Positions 1 through 7,486 of a DNA stretch of 38,417 nucleotides are shown here, piece after piece. Numbering within the stretch: position 1 is the first letter of the stretch; each line of letters begins with the position of its first letter. This DNA comes from Chromatiales bacterium (ex Bugula neritina AB1). GTDB lineage: Bacteria > Pseudomonadota > Gammaproteobacteria > Granulosicoccales > Granulosicoccaceae. The position numbers and the translations under genes are program-made. The notes below the pieces were generated by a model, which saw only the letters and a list, made by a program, of their open reading frames with translations, did no database searches and was not told the DNA's origin. The DNA lies in contig MDLA01000155.1 in the NCBI GenBank assembly GCA_001730015.1, forward strand, positions 1 to 38,417, in the 5' to 3' direction.

Positions 1-4
1 GCAC

Positions 5-134
5 CTCACTTGATCTTTGATTCCACAGCAAATTTTTTCTCTTGCAAGTATCAATAAGTATTCGACGCGAGAAGAAAATTCACTGTGAAAACAAATCTCT
101 GCGTGATGCGCTCGCCATCCCGTGAATATTCCGG
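5..134. repeat. Repeat family A, copy 1 (hairpin-forming)
   Basis: This segment is closely repeated at 34692-34836. Its core is a long stem-loop: the left arm (19-41, GATTCCACAG...TTTTCTC) pairs with the right arm (69-92, GAGAAGAAAATT...CTGTGAAAAC) around a 27-nt loop. The pairing CACAG/CTGTG here becomes CACCG/CGGTG in the other copy, a compensatory change. A conserved tail (about CTCGCCAtCCC...AATA..CGG) follows at 110-134. Both copies lie at gene 3' ends. No transposase or terminal duplication is seen. It could be a REP-like or MITE-like palindromic repeat, or a structured RNA. Confidence 0.7.
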
Positions 135-138
135 GCTA

Positions 139-265
139 AGGCGCTGTACTCATTTTTCCTGAATGTCACTTAGAATGATCAGGCTCAACCCAGTAAAAAC
201 TCCGTGCAGCGTCTTTTATACAGCTCTATAAGCTTCTGGACTCGAAATTTTATGCAACACCAAGG
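139..265. repeat. Repeat family B, truncated copy
   Basis: This stretch matches 3735-3860 with few differences over its whole length, from GGCGCTGTACTC to the end ATTTTATGCAACACCAAGG. It contains the loop and the complete right arm of the fold-back element described at 3512-3860. The left arm is missing beyond the position where element M interrupts the other copy, and family A sequence lies there instead. It sits just beyond the 3' end of the idnD-like gene (minus strand, stop at 342). The 76 nt between 266 and 341 hold nothing that I recognise. Confidence 0.75.
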
Positions 266-341
266 TGAAGACAAAAGTAACGATCTATTTCAGGCTATCT
301 GGCATAGCTCTCATAATCCTATGGGGCGGTTTTAAATCCAG

Positions 342-1364
342 TCAATTGAAAGCGAGCTGCACTTTCAACGCTTGCGATCGATCTGATGCGAGCTCGAATG
401 CTTCGATTGCGTTATTAAGTGCAAGTGTGTGTGTGATGAGCGGCTTTACGTCGATCTGCCCGTTGCGCATCCAGTTATTGCCGGTGAAGAATTCTTCATG
501 GAATCGGAATGAACCGCGCAGTTGCAACTCTTTTGCAGTCATTTGTTGAACGGGCAGGGTCATGTCTCCGCCCAGCCCCAGTTGCACTATAGTGCCCCCC
601 GGTCGCAGTGCGGGTATAGCGCTGGCTAACGCCGAGGCAACACCGGTGCATTCAAAGTGCACATCGAAATGTCCCTTGCCTTTATACCAGGTATCGAGAG
701 CCCCTTCTTCTGCTGCATTCACGGCGGTGTCTGCGCCAATGGCTCCGGCGGTTTGCAGCGGAAAGTCTGCGATATCGGTTGCCACGACTTCAACCGCACC
801 GGAGCTGCGGGCTACCAGAATACACAGCAGTCCGATTGGTCCGCAGCCGGTTACCAGTACGCGTTTGCCGACAAGGTTCCCGGCTTGTCTCGCGGCATGG
901 ACGGTGACTGCCAGCGGTTCTGCCATAGCGGCTTCGCCGATCGATAAATCATCTGCCGGGGCGCACTGATCAGCGCGCACGGTGAGTTGCTCGCGGAATG
1001 CGCCCTGGATATGCGGGAATGGCATTGCTGAGCCGTAGAATCGCATATTCATGCAATGATTGGGTTTGCCTTCAAGGCAATAGTTGCAGTTGCGACACGG
1101 GCGCGATGGTGAAACAGCGACGCGCTGGCCGGGCGCTAGAAGACCGCTGCGCGACTCGATAATACTTCCGGCTATTTCATGGCCGAGAATCATCGGTTCA
1201 CGTAACTTGACGGTGCCGAAGCCACCGTGATTAAAGTAGTGCAGATCGGAACCGCAGATGCCACCACGTTCGACCTGCACAACGACTTCATCATCACCGG
1301 GTTCGCGTCTCTGACGTTCTTCGATTCTCAGATCTTTTGCTGCATGGGCTACTATTGCTCGCAT
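342..1364 (-). CDS. idnD: Zinc alcohol dehydrogenase, L-idonate 5-dehydrogenase-like
   Basis: This 340-aa medium-chain dehydrogenase probably oxidises L-idonate to 5-ketogluconate with NAD(P). The catalytic zinc site shows Cys37 in the GGICGSDLHYF segment and His62-Glu63 in GHE. Four structural-zinc cysteines lie at about 90, 93, 96 and 104 (CRNCNYCLEGKPNHC). A Rossmann motif follows (VLVTGCGPIGLL). The GICGSDLHYF-HGGFG wording is typical of L-idonate dehydrogenases rather than threonine or sorbitol dehydrogenases. The open frame extends 25 codons further upstream, but homologues begin at MRAIVAHAAK, so I start there. It is divergent from the idnO-like gene at 1519, and the shared 154-bp gap probably holds both promoters. 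The specific substrate is inferred from family and neighbours. Confidence 0.85.
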   Translation of the reverse strand: MRAIVAHAAKDLRIEERQRREPGDDEVVVQVERGGICGSDLHYFNHGGFGTVKLREPMILGHEIAGSIIESRSGLLAPGQRVAVSPSRPCRNCNYCLEGKPNHCMNMRFYGSAMPFPHIQGAFREQLTVRADQCAPADDLSIGEAAMAEPLAVTVHAARQAGNLVGKRVLVTGCGPIGLLCILVARSSGAVEVVATDIADFPLQTAGAIGADTAVNAAEEGALDTWYKGKGHFDVHFECTGVASALASAIPALRPGGTIVQLGLGGDMTLPVQQMTAKELQLRGSFRFHEEFFTGNNWMRNGQIDVKPLITHTLALNNAIEAFELASDRSQALKVQLAFN

Positions 1365-1518
1365 TGGCGGGCCTCGGTGACGGGAAAAAGGAGCGTTTAT
1401 TTGATCAGGGCCGATCGTTGCGTTTGTCGGTCTGCCCACACGGTAAATAGCAGCGGCGTACTGTCTCGAAATACGTTACTCTGGTGAAATTTTACAAATA
1501 TACATTGAGTGGAGCAAC

Positions 1519-2280
1519 ATGGAATTATTCAGCCTGAAGGGCAAAACCGCTTTGATCACCGGCTCATCGCAGGGCATTGGCTTTGCGCTGGCGCGCGGGC
1601 TCGGGCAGGCGGGTGCCAGTTTGATCCTTAACGGTCGGGATACTGAAAAGCTTTCGCGCGCGGCGGATGAGCTGCGCGATGCGGGTTTTACTGTTGCCAC
1701 TTCGGCGTTCGATGTGACGGAACATCAGTCTGTCCGGGACACAATAGATTCGCTTGAAAGTGCCGGCAGCAGCATCGATATTCTGATAAACAACGCCGGT
1801 ATGCAGCATCGCGGACCGCTTGAAGAATTTGAACCGGACGCTTTTGAAAAGTTGCTGCAAACCAACATCGCCAGTGTTTTTCATGTGTCGCAGGCGGTTG
1901 CTCGCCATATGATCTCGCGCAAAGCCGGAAAAATCATCAACATTGCCAGCGTACAAACGGCACTCGCACGGCCGGGCATTGCACCGTACACGGCCACCAA
2001 AGGCGCAGTAGGTAACCTGACTAAAGGTATGGCGACTGATTGGGCGCGGCTCGGTCTGCAGTGCAACGCGATTGCACCGGGCTATTTCGATACGCCGCTC
2101 AATGCAGCGTTGGTGGCCGATTCAGAATTTTCTGCATGGCTTGAAAAGCGTACACCGGCAGGCCGCTGGGGTGAGGTTGAAGAACTGGTGGGGGCGGCGG
2201 TGTTTCTGTCATCGGCGGCGGCAAGTTTTGTCAATGGCCATACACTCTATGTTGATGGCGGAATAACGGCATCGCTATAA
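1519..2280 (+). CDS. idnO: SDR oxidoreductase, gluconate 5-dehydrogenase-like
   Basis: This 253-aa short-chain dehydrogenase likely reduces 5-ketogluconate to D-gluconate in the cytoplasm. It has the NAD(P)-binding TGSSQGIG motif (residues 14-21), the NNAG motif (91-94) and the Ser144-Tyr157-Lys161 catalytic triad. The N-terminus MELFSLKGKTALITG is characteristic of IdnO/Gno proteins. A GGAG ribosome site lies four bases before the ATG. It is followed after 2 bp by a gluconokinase gene, which with the divergent idnD-like gene completes an L-idonate to 6-phosphogluconate route. No idonate or gluconate transporter and no LacI-type regulator is present in the window, so they must lie elsewhere. 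Confidence 0.88.
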   Translation: MELFSLKGKTALITGSSQGIGFALARGLGQAGASLILNGRDTEKLSRAADELRDAGFTVATSAFDVTEHQSVRDTIDSLESAGSSIDILINNAGMQHRGPLEEFEPDAFEKLLQTNIASVFHVSQAVARHMISRKAGKIINIASVQTALARPGIAPYTATKGAVGNLTKGMATDWARLGLQCNAIAPGYFDTPLNAALVADSEFSAWLEKRTPAGRWGEVEELVGAAVFLSSAAASFVNGHTLYVDGGITASL

Positions 2281-2282
2281 AC

Positions 2283-2783
2283 ATGATTCATTTTGTTGTT
2301 ATGGGAGTCGCCGGTTGTGGTAAAAGTACTGTGGCTGAAGCGATAGCAGGCCGGTTTCAGCTACCCTGTATTGAAGGCGATGCACTACATGATCCGGCCA
2401 GTATAGAAAAAATGTCTCGTGGTGAAGCCCTGACCGATGCCGATCGCTGGCCCTGGCTTGAACGAATCGGTGAGCACCTGGCACAAAGTGATGTCTCTGT
2501 GGTGATCAGTTGCTCTGCTTTGCGCAAGGTTTATCGGGATCGAATCCGGCTCAAAGCCGGGAGCACAGTGGCGTTCATCCATCTGGCGGCTGATCAGTCG
2601 GTAATTGCCGGTCGAATGGCAAAACGTACCGGCCATTTTATGCCGGTGAGCTTGCTGAGCAGTCAGTTCAACACGCTTGAATCGTTAAGTGACGATGAAA
2701 CCGGTGTTACTATAGATATTGCGCAATCTCTTGAACAAGTGCTTGTCGATTCAGCACGTTATGTAGAGCGCGCATTAACTTGA
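2283..2783 (+). CDS. gntK: Gluconokinase
   Basis: This 166-aa P-loop kinase phosphorylates D-gluconate to 6-phosphogluconate using ATP, feeding the Entner-Doudoroff or pentose-phosphate pathway. The Walker A motif is GVAGCGKST (residues 8-16). Family-typical features are the GDALHDPASIEKMSRGEALTD segment, SCSALRKVYRDRIR, and the GHFMPVSLLSSQFNTLE region near the C-terminus. The length is close to that usual for GntK/IdnK. The gene starts 2 bp after the idnO-like stop, so translation is probably coupled. The choice between the names gntK and idnK cannot be made from sequence alone. Confidence 0.9.
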   Translation: MIHFVVMGVAGCGKSTVAEAIAGRFQLPCIEGDALHDPASIEKMSRGEALTDADRWPWLERIGEHLAQSDVSVVISCSALRKVYRDRIRLKAGSTVAFIHLAADQSVIAGRMAKRTGHFMPVSLLSSQFNTLESLSDDETGVTIDIAQSLEQVLVDSARYVERALT

Positions 2784-2799
2784 CTCATTCGAGACGGCT

Positions 2800-3504
2800 A
2801 TGTCTATAACACCGTTTTTAGGGAAATGGTATCACCGCTCGCCGTATTTTATACGTCGCCCGGTATTTAAGTTTATTAAGTGGCTTGATGCACCGGGGCG
2901 TTACTTCAGAACCAGGGCAGATACCAGCATACCGCGTGTGCGCCTTCAGCAGCAGCATATTCAAAACTGCCAGATTGTGCTCGATCGCAGGACGATGTTA
3001 TCAAGGTTGCCGGCTGGAGGAATCACTGCGGAGCTTGGCGTGGATGAAGGGGCGTTCTCCGAAATTATATTAACCGAGGTAAAGCCTGAAACACTGCATC
3101 TGGTGGATGTTTGGGATATGGGGCGCTATAACGATGCGAAGTACCAGGCGGTCACGGAGAAATTTCGCGGCAATATTGAAAGCGGTGGTATCAAAATTGT
3201 CCGACAGTATTCTACCGATGCCGCTGCTGGTTTTCCCGATGGTCACTTCCAGCTGGTATACATCGATACAGATCACTCCTATGAAACCACAGCAGAGGAG
3301 CTCAAACTATGGGGGCCCAAGATCAGCGAGCATGGAATAATTGCCGGGCACGACTACAAAATGGGCAACTGGAAGTCCGCCAACCGTTACGGTGTTATAG
3401 AAGCGGTACATGAATTTTGTGTGAATGCGGGTTGGGAGCTTGTGTACCTTACCGCCGACCCGACTGAAAGCCAGAGCTTTGCTATTCGAAAGATTGCAAG
3501 GTAG
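2800..3504 (+). CDS. Class I SAM-dependent methyltransferase
   Basis: This is a 234-aa protein with a Methyltransf_24-type Rossmann fold. Motif I reads AELGVDEGAFSEIIL (about residues 77-92), an acidic motif II follows (LHLVDVWDMGRY), and VYIDTDHSYE (about 150-160) is the typical acidic strand with a His. The N-terminal 50 residues are basic and aromatic-rich (YHRSPYFIRRPVFKFIKWL), possibly a membrane-surface anchor. It starts 16 bp after the gluconokinase gene and may be cotranscribed, but has no obvious role in gluconate use. Similar proteins often act on glycans or lipids. The acceptor here is unknown. Confidence 0.75.
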   Translation: MSITPFLGKWYHRSPYFIRRPVFKFIKWLDAPGRYFRTRADTSIPRVRLQQQHIQNCQIVLDRRTMLSRLPAGGITAELGVDEGAFSEIILTEVKPETLHLVDVWDMGRYNDAKYQAVTEKFRGNIESGGIKIVRQYSTDAAAGFPDGHFQLVYIDTDHSYETTAEELKLWGPKISEHGIIAGHDYKMGNWKSANRYGVIEAVHEFCVNAGWELVYLTADPTESQSFAIRKIAR

Positions 3505-3511
3505 TTGTTTA

Positions 3512-3860
3512 CCCTGGTGTAGCATAAAATTCCGGCCCAGAACCGCTACGCTGCTTCTATAGCAGCATCCTAGGAGCGTGTCTGAGAATGAGGATCTACT
3601 GCGGACGCGATCTTTTGGCCAGCTATTCCGATCAATTTCGTTATATATGAATAACTATTCGCCTCAATCGATCGAAATATCTGACTCAAAACCTCACGCC
3701 CTCGCTACGACCCTCATTCTCAGACAAGCTCCTAGGCGCTGTACTCATTTTTCCTGAATATCACTTAGAGCGACTAGGCTCAATCCAGTAAAAACTCCGT
3801 GCAGCGCCTTTTATACTGCTCTATAAGCTCCTGGACTCGAAATTTTATGGAACACCAGGG
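3512..3860. mobile_element. Fold-back MITE-like element B, interrupted by element M
   Basis: The two ends are inverted copies: the left end begins CCCTGGTGTAGCATAAAATT (3512-3531) and the reverse complement of the right end begins CCCTGGTGTTCCATAAAATT (3860-3841). Similarity of the arms continues inward to GGCGCTGTAC/GTGCAGCGCC, so that without the inserted M element the whole is a roughly 187-bp imperfect palindrome. Direct repeats TTTA flank it (3508-3511 and 3861-3864), consistent with a 4-bp target duplication. The right TTTA includes the stop codon of the minus-strand hydratase gene. It carries no coding sequence, so it would be moved by an enzyme encoded elsewhere. Confidence 0.72.
3574..3731. 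mobile_element. MITE-like element M, complete copy nested in B
   Basis: This 158-bp non-coding element has 20-bp terminal inverted repeats, GAGCGTGTCTGAGAATGAGG on the left and the same with one mismatch (GAGCT...) on the right. It is flanked on both sides by CTAG (3570-3573 and 3732-3735), which looks like a 4-bp target duplication. A second copy starts at 38297. The interior contains an imperfect inverted repeat around GAATAACTATTC. CTAG/YTAR duplications are known for the IS5 and IS701 groups, so mobilisation by such a transposase is possible, but no related transposase is in the window. Confidence 0.78.
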
Positions 3861-3861
3861 T

Positions 3862-4662
3862 TTATTCTGTCAGTTGCAGAGTACAGGAGCCCAGTTCGGT
3901 AAATTCTATAGACACGGTGTCTCCGGGGTTGAGCCAGTAGGTCTGAACCACCGACCCGAGTGAAATGTAATCACCGGCTTGCAGCGGTGAACCTCGTTGT
4001 ACCTGATGATTGGCCAGCCAGGCGAGTGCTTCGTACGGGTGGCCCAGTATATCGGAAGCAGACCCCGAGCCGATGTCTGAGCCATTGATGCGTAAATTGC
4101 CTTTTACTGCGGCCAGCGTGGGAGAAGACAATTTAACCGGTTCTCCTAAAACGCAACCGGCGGCAAAAAAGTTATCTGCGATCAGACTGAACGGGTCAAC
4201 CGATCGGTAGTCGGTCCAGCGGTCATCCACGAGTTCTATCGAGCACATGGCAGCGCGAACAAAGGAATCGCAATCTGCTGCAGTGTACGTTTGGCCGGCG
4301 GGCATATCGGCGTCTAGCTGCACGGCGATCTCGCATTCCACGCCGGGGCGGCAGAGTCTGGCTGCGCTGAATTCTCCGTTGTGCTGCTGAGTGGATGCAG
4401 CAAACAGCGCACCGCTGCACGGATGTGCAATTCCCAGATACTTCTGCATCACCTGCGTAGTACAGCCGATCTTATAGCCTGTTTTTTTACCGGGTTCGGC
4501 GGCTGACAGCCTGCGATTCAAGTGGTCCTGAAGCTGGTAACTTTCATCAATACCAACAGGCTTTAATGCCTCGGGCAGCGAATTGATTACCTGTGCGTTT
4601 ATCCGCGCTGCAAGGAGAATATCTGCTGCGGCTGTTAATTGATGATCGCGAGATTGGTTCAA
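3862..4662 (-). CDS. 2-keto-4-pentenoate hydratase family protein (MhpD-like)
   Basis: This 266-aa member of the FAH/MhpD superfamily has the GYKIGCT segment (about residue 61), the acidic metal-binding segment GVECEIAVQLDADMP (about 107-121), IELVDDRW, and GSASDILGHPYEALAWLAN near the C-terminus. Relatives hydrate 2-hydroxy-penta-2,4-dienoates in meta-cleavage pathways or decarboxylate oxalocrotonate-like acids. It is the last gene of the minus-strand run that includes adenine deaminase and nucleoside hydrolase, 76 bp downstream of adenine deaminase, where a ring-cleavage enzyme would be out of place; its true substrate is therefore open. The only usable start is TTG, with a weak ribosome site and a stop codon four codons upstream. 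The stop codon overlaps the target duplication of element B. Confidence 0.78.
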   Translation of the reverse strand: MNQSRDHQLTAAADILLAARINAQVINSLPEALKPVGIDESYQLQDHLNRRLSAAEPGKKTGYKIGCTTQVMQKYLGIAHPCSGALFAASTQQHNGEFSAARLCRPGVECEIAVQLDADMPAGQTYTAADCDSFVRAAMCSIELVDDRWTDYRSVDPFSLIADNFFAAGCVLGEPVKLSSPTLAAVKGNLRINGSDIGSGSASDILGHPYEALAWLANHQVQRGSPLQAGDYISLGSVVQTYWLNPGDTVSIEFTELGSCTLQLTE

Positions 4663-4738
4663 GAGATGTATCCACTACGATTGAAGCGAAAATTATTTTC
4701 TAGCCGAAGGTGCTGGCAAACAGATACAAGGCGCTGTG

Positions 4739-6532
4739 TCACGGGGGCGTGCCAATGGGTGTGGATTGCTGGTGGCGGAGCGTGGTGTCTACGATGCCGA
4801 GGTCGCTCAGATGAGGACCGGCGTTGCAGACAAGCGATGCGCCGAAACACGCTTTAAACACCAGGTAGGGTGGCTGCCAGTCGGCAATCTGATCCATCGC
4901 CCGCCTGATCGCGCGAAAATCTTCTGCGAGTGATTTGGCGTTTTTCTCGCTAACGAGTCCGGCTACGGGCAGCGCCAGTGTGGCTAGAATTTCCCCTTGC
5001 CGGACGACTGCCAGGCCGCCCTGCATCTGCGCTACGGTGTTGGCGGCAAGTGCCATATCTGCTTCGTTTCCTGAAAATACTGTCAGGTTGTGGGAGTCGT
5101 GCGAAATGGTTGTGGCAAATGCACCTGACCAGGTTCCCCATTGACCGAGGTAGGCTACGCTGGGCCTGCTACCGGATTTGAATCGATTGATTATTGCCAT
5201 TCGAACGAGATCTTCCGGTACATCGATATAGCCTTCGCGAACCGGAAGCTGGCGTTCTCCCCAGGCCGTAAACCGTGGTTTTTCTATAACCGAGACAGTG
5301 ACTTCCGAAGAGGCTGATGGTACTCGAAAGTCGGTTGCATTCCAGTGCTCTGATGACCGCACCGTGTTTTTTAATGCGTCGGGTAGCGGTTGCTCCGGTA
5401 TTGCGCGGGTGAGCTTGCCGTCCTGCGCAATACATTGTCCATTGGCGATAGTCATGGTGGCGTTGAAATTGAGCAGATTATCGAACACAACCAGGTCGGC
5501 ACGTTTGCCCGCGGCTATAAGCCCGAGGTCTGGCCGTTGTAGTCGATTGGCCGCATTAAATGTCGCCGCTCTGAGGGTTTGCACGGGATCAAGTCCGTAT
5601 TTAATCAGCCGTCTGACTACGTCATCAAGGCCGCCCTTACCCAGCAGGTCGTCGATAAATACGTCATCGGTGCACAGTGTTACTGTTGGCGGAACGCAGC
5701 CCAGAGAATTCAGCGCCTCTACAAATTCGGGCAACAGATGATCGTGTGAGCCACGCAGTTCTATGGTTAAGCCGGCTTCGAGTTTTTCCATGAGATCGGC
5801 GGCGGATGTCAGCTCGTGATCGGTTTCTATACCTGCTGCAGTATAGGCGTTAAGCTGGCGGCCACTCAGGCCGCGGGCGTGGCCACAGATACGTTTGCCG
5901 GTATCGAGCCCGGCTTGCACAATTGCGTGGAAGCGGTTGTCGTTATCCAGCACGGCTTGCATCGACATTACTTCACCGATACCGTGTGTTTCTTTGCGGT
6001 TTAACAGTGAGGCGACAATATCGGCTGTAAAATCCGCACCGGTGGTTTCAAAACCGGGGGCAGAGGGAACGCACGAGGGCACCAGTGTTAATATTCGAAG
6101 CGGGCAGGTACTGGCTGCGGCCATCGCGTATTCCATTCCAGCGAGGCCACAAGTGTTAGCGAACTCGTGCGGATCCCAGACGGTGGTGGTCACTCCACGC
6201 GGTAATACCTGTGTGGCGTAGGCTGCGGGTGTGATCATGGAGCTTTCTATATGCAGGTGCATGTCGATGAGGCCGGGGCTGATAAAGCGTTCACTCGCAT
6301 CTATAGTTTTGCTGGCGGTGTTAAATTCACCCGGCGGGTGAACACTGCATATCAGGGGGCCGGTCAGGCCAATGTCTGCTTTGCGCAGTCGCCCGGTGAC
6401 CATATCGATTACTGTGCCACCGGTGATCAGGATATCAAATGGCCGCTTACCCTGGGCCGCCTCGACCGCAGCAATTCTGAGCTCGGCGTTATTGATATCA
6501 GCGTCAGGCATGACAGTTTTTACCGGGGACAT
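4739..6532 (-). CDS. ade: Adenine deaminase
   Basis: This 597-aa amidohydrolase converts adenine to hypoxanthine and ammonia. The beta-barrel metal site appears as DMHLHIESSM (His92, His94), with further ligands in CGHARGLSG, HELTS and CTDDV. The segment TTTVWDPHEFANTCG and the C-terminal domain with the HDSHNL motif are typical of bacterial adenine deaminases (AdeC) rather than adenosine deaminases. The length fits the family. It lies 24 bp after the nucleoside hydrolase gene, so the pair could split adenosine to adenine and then deaminate it. A second in-frame ATG seven codons in (MPDADIN) is an alternative start; neither has a strong ribosome site. Confidence 0.92.
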   Translation of the reverse strand: MSPVKTVMPDADINNAELRIAAVEAAQGKRPFDILITGGTVIDMVTGRLRKADIGLTGPLICSVHPPGEFNTASKTIDASERFISPGLIDMHLHIESSMITPAAYATQVLPRGVTTTVWDPHEFANTCGLAGMEYAMAAASTCPLRILTLVPSCVPSAPGFETTGADFTADIVASLLNRKETHGIGEVMSMQAVLDNDNRFHAIVQAGLDTGKRICGHARGLSGRQLNAYTAAGIETDHELTSAADLMEKLEAGLTIELRGSHDHLLPEFVEALNSLGCVPPTVTLCTDDVFIDDLLGKGGLDDVVRRLIKYGLDPVQTLRAATFNAANRLQRPDLGLIAAGKRADLVVFDNLLNFNATMTIANGQCIAQDGKLTRAIPEQPLPDALKNTVRSSEHWNATDFRVPSASSEVTVSVIEKPRFTAWGERQLPVREGYIDVPEDLVRMAIINRFKSGSRPSVAYLGQWGTWSGAFATTISHDSHNLTVFSGNEADMALAANTVAQMQGGLAVVRQGEILATLALPVAGLVSEKNAKSLAEDFRAIRRAMDQIADWQPPYLVFKACFGASLVCNAGPHLSDLGIVDTTLRHQQSTPIGTPP

Positions 6533-6556
6533 AGATTTTCTCGACGGGGTGAAAAA

Positions 6557-7486
6557 TTACGCTTTAACGAGGGCCTGCATGCAAAGATCCAGGGCGGTTG
6601 TGAGATCGATGCGATCGGCGATTTTAACTTGACCCTGCTCATTTCTCTGTACTGGCGATGGCAGCCCGGGAGTAATACAGGTTTGGCCATACCGCTCACA
6701 CGGGGTTGTAATGACGGACAGACCGGCGCTTTGGAATACAAAAGATGCCTGAGCGGTAATCGCAAGAGCGGCGAGTGGATCATAGATTGACATACACGGT
6801 CGCCCGCGTTGCAAAGCGATATCAAGATAGCCATAGACAAGGTCTGATAATAAACGCTGGTTAGGGCCTTTAAAGGCCGGTACATCTGTTGCAGTGAAGG
6901 TTACTGTTCTGCATAGCTCCAGGTCAATCATGGTCAGGGGAGTGCCCATGGCAGCGACGATCGCCAGTGCTTCAGGATCGGCGACGGCGTTATATTCTGC
7001 AAACGGAGTATGGTTGCCACGACCCCGGCTGCCGCCTAGCCAGATGATTTTTGCAATGCGGGCATTTGCCTGTGGATGCTGCTGGTGCAGGCGCGCAAGG
7101 TTTGTCAGCGGGCCGAGTGCCAGAATACAGTGCTCGTTGTCGTTCTTCAGCCAGCTCGCCAGTGCATCAATTGCACAGCGCGACTGTAGCTCGTTGCCGA
7201 TTATTGCGTGATAGGGCAGGGTCGTACCACGAGTCTGCATTCCGTGTCTGCCAAGTATACGCTCGGCGGTCTCGGCCTTGCGGTGTATCGGGGTATCACT
7301 ACCGCTATAGATTGGCCAGGTAAAACCGAACGCTTTGATTGACGCCTGTGCATTTCGTTTAACCTGGCTCAGTGGTGTATTGCCTGCGACCAGCGATACG
7401 CCATCTATAGTAATGCCGAGATGGCGCAACAGCAGCAGTGCCCATAGATCATCGAAGCCGAAATCTGTATCAACCCAGATACCCAT
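6557..7486 (-). CDS. Inosine-uridine-type nucleoside hydrolase
   Basis: This 309-aa protein belongs to the nucleoside hydrolase family, which cuts the N-glycosidic bond of ribonucleosides to base and ribose. The calcium-binding aspartate cluster at the N-terminus reads DTDFGFDD (residues 6-13), close to the canonical DTDxGxDD. Other family segments are GPLTNLA, the EYNAVADPEAL motif and the C-terminal MSIYDPLAAL carrying the last metal-binding Asp. Its ATG overlaps the stop of the upstream ATPase gene by one base (TGATG), a strong sign of translational coupling to the importer. I infer a purine nucleoside substrate from the adjacent adenine deaminase; family sequence alone does not fix base preference. 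Confidence 0.88.
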   Translation of the reverse strand: MGIWVDTDFGFDDLWALLLLRHLGITIDGVSLVAGNTPLSQVKRNAQASIKAFGFTWPIYSGSDTPIHRKAETAERILGRHGMQTRGTTLPYHAIIGNELQSRCAIDALASWLKNDNEHCILALGPLTNLARLHQQHPQANARIAKIIWLGGSRGRGNHTPFAEYNAVADPEALAIVAAMGTPLTMIDLELCRTVTFTATDVPAFKGPNQRLLSDLVYGYLDIALQRGRPCMSIYDPLAALAITAQASFVFQSAGLSVITTPCERYGQTCITPGLPSPVQRNEQGQVKIADRIDLTTALDLCMQALVKA

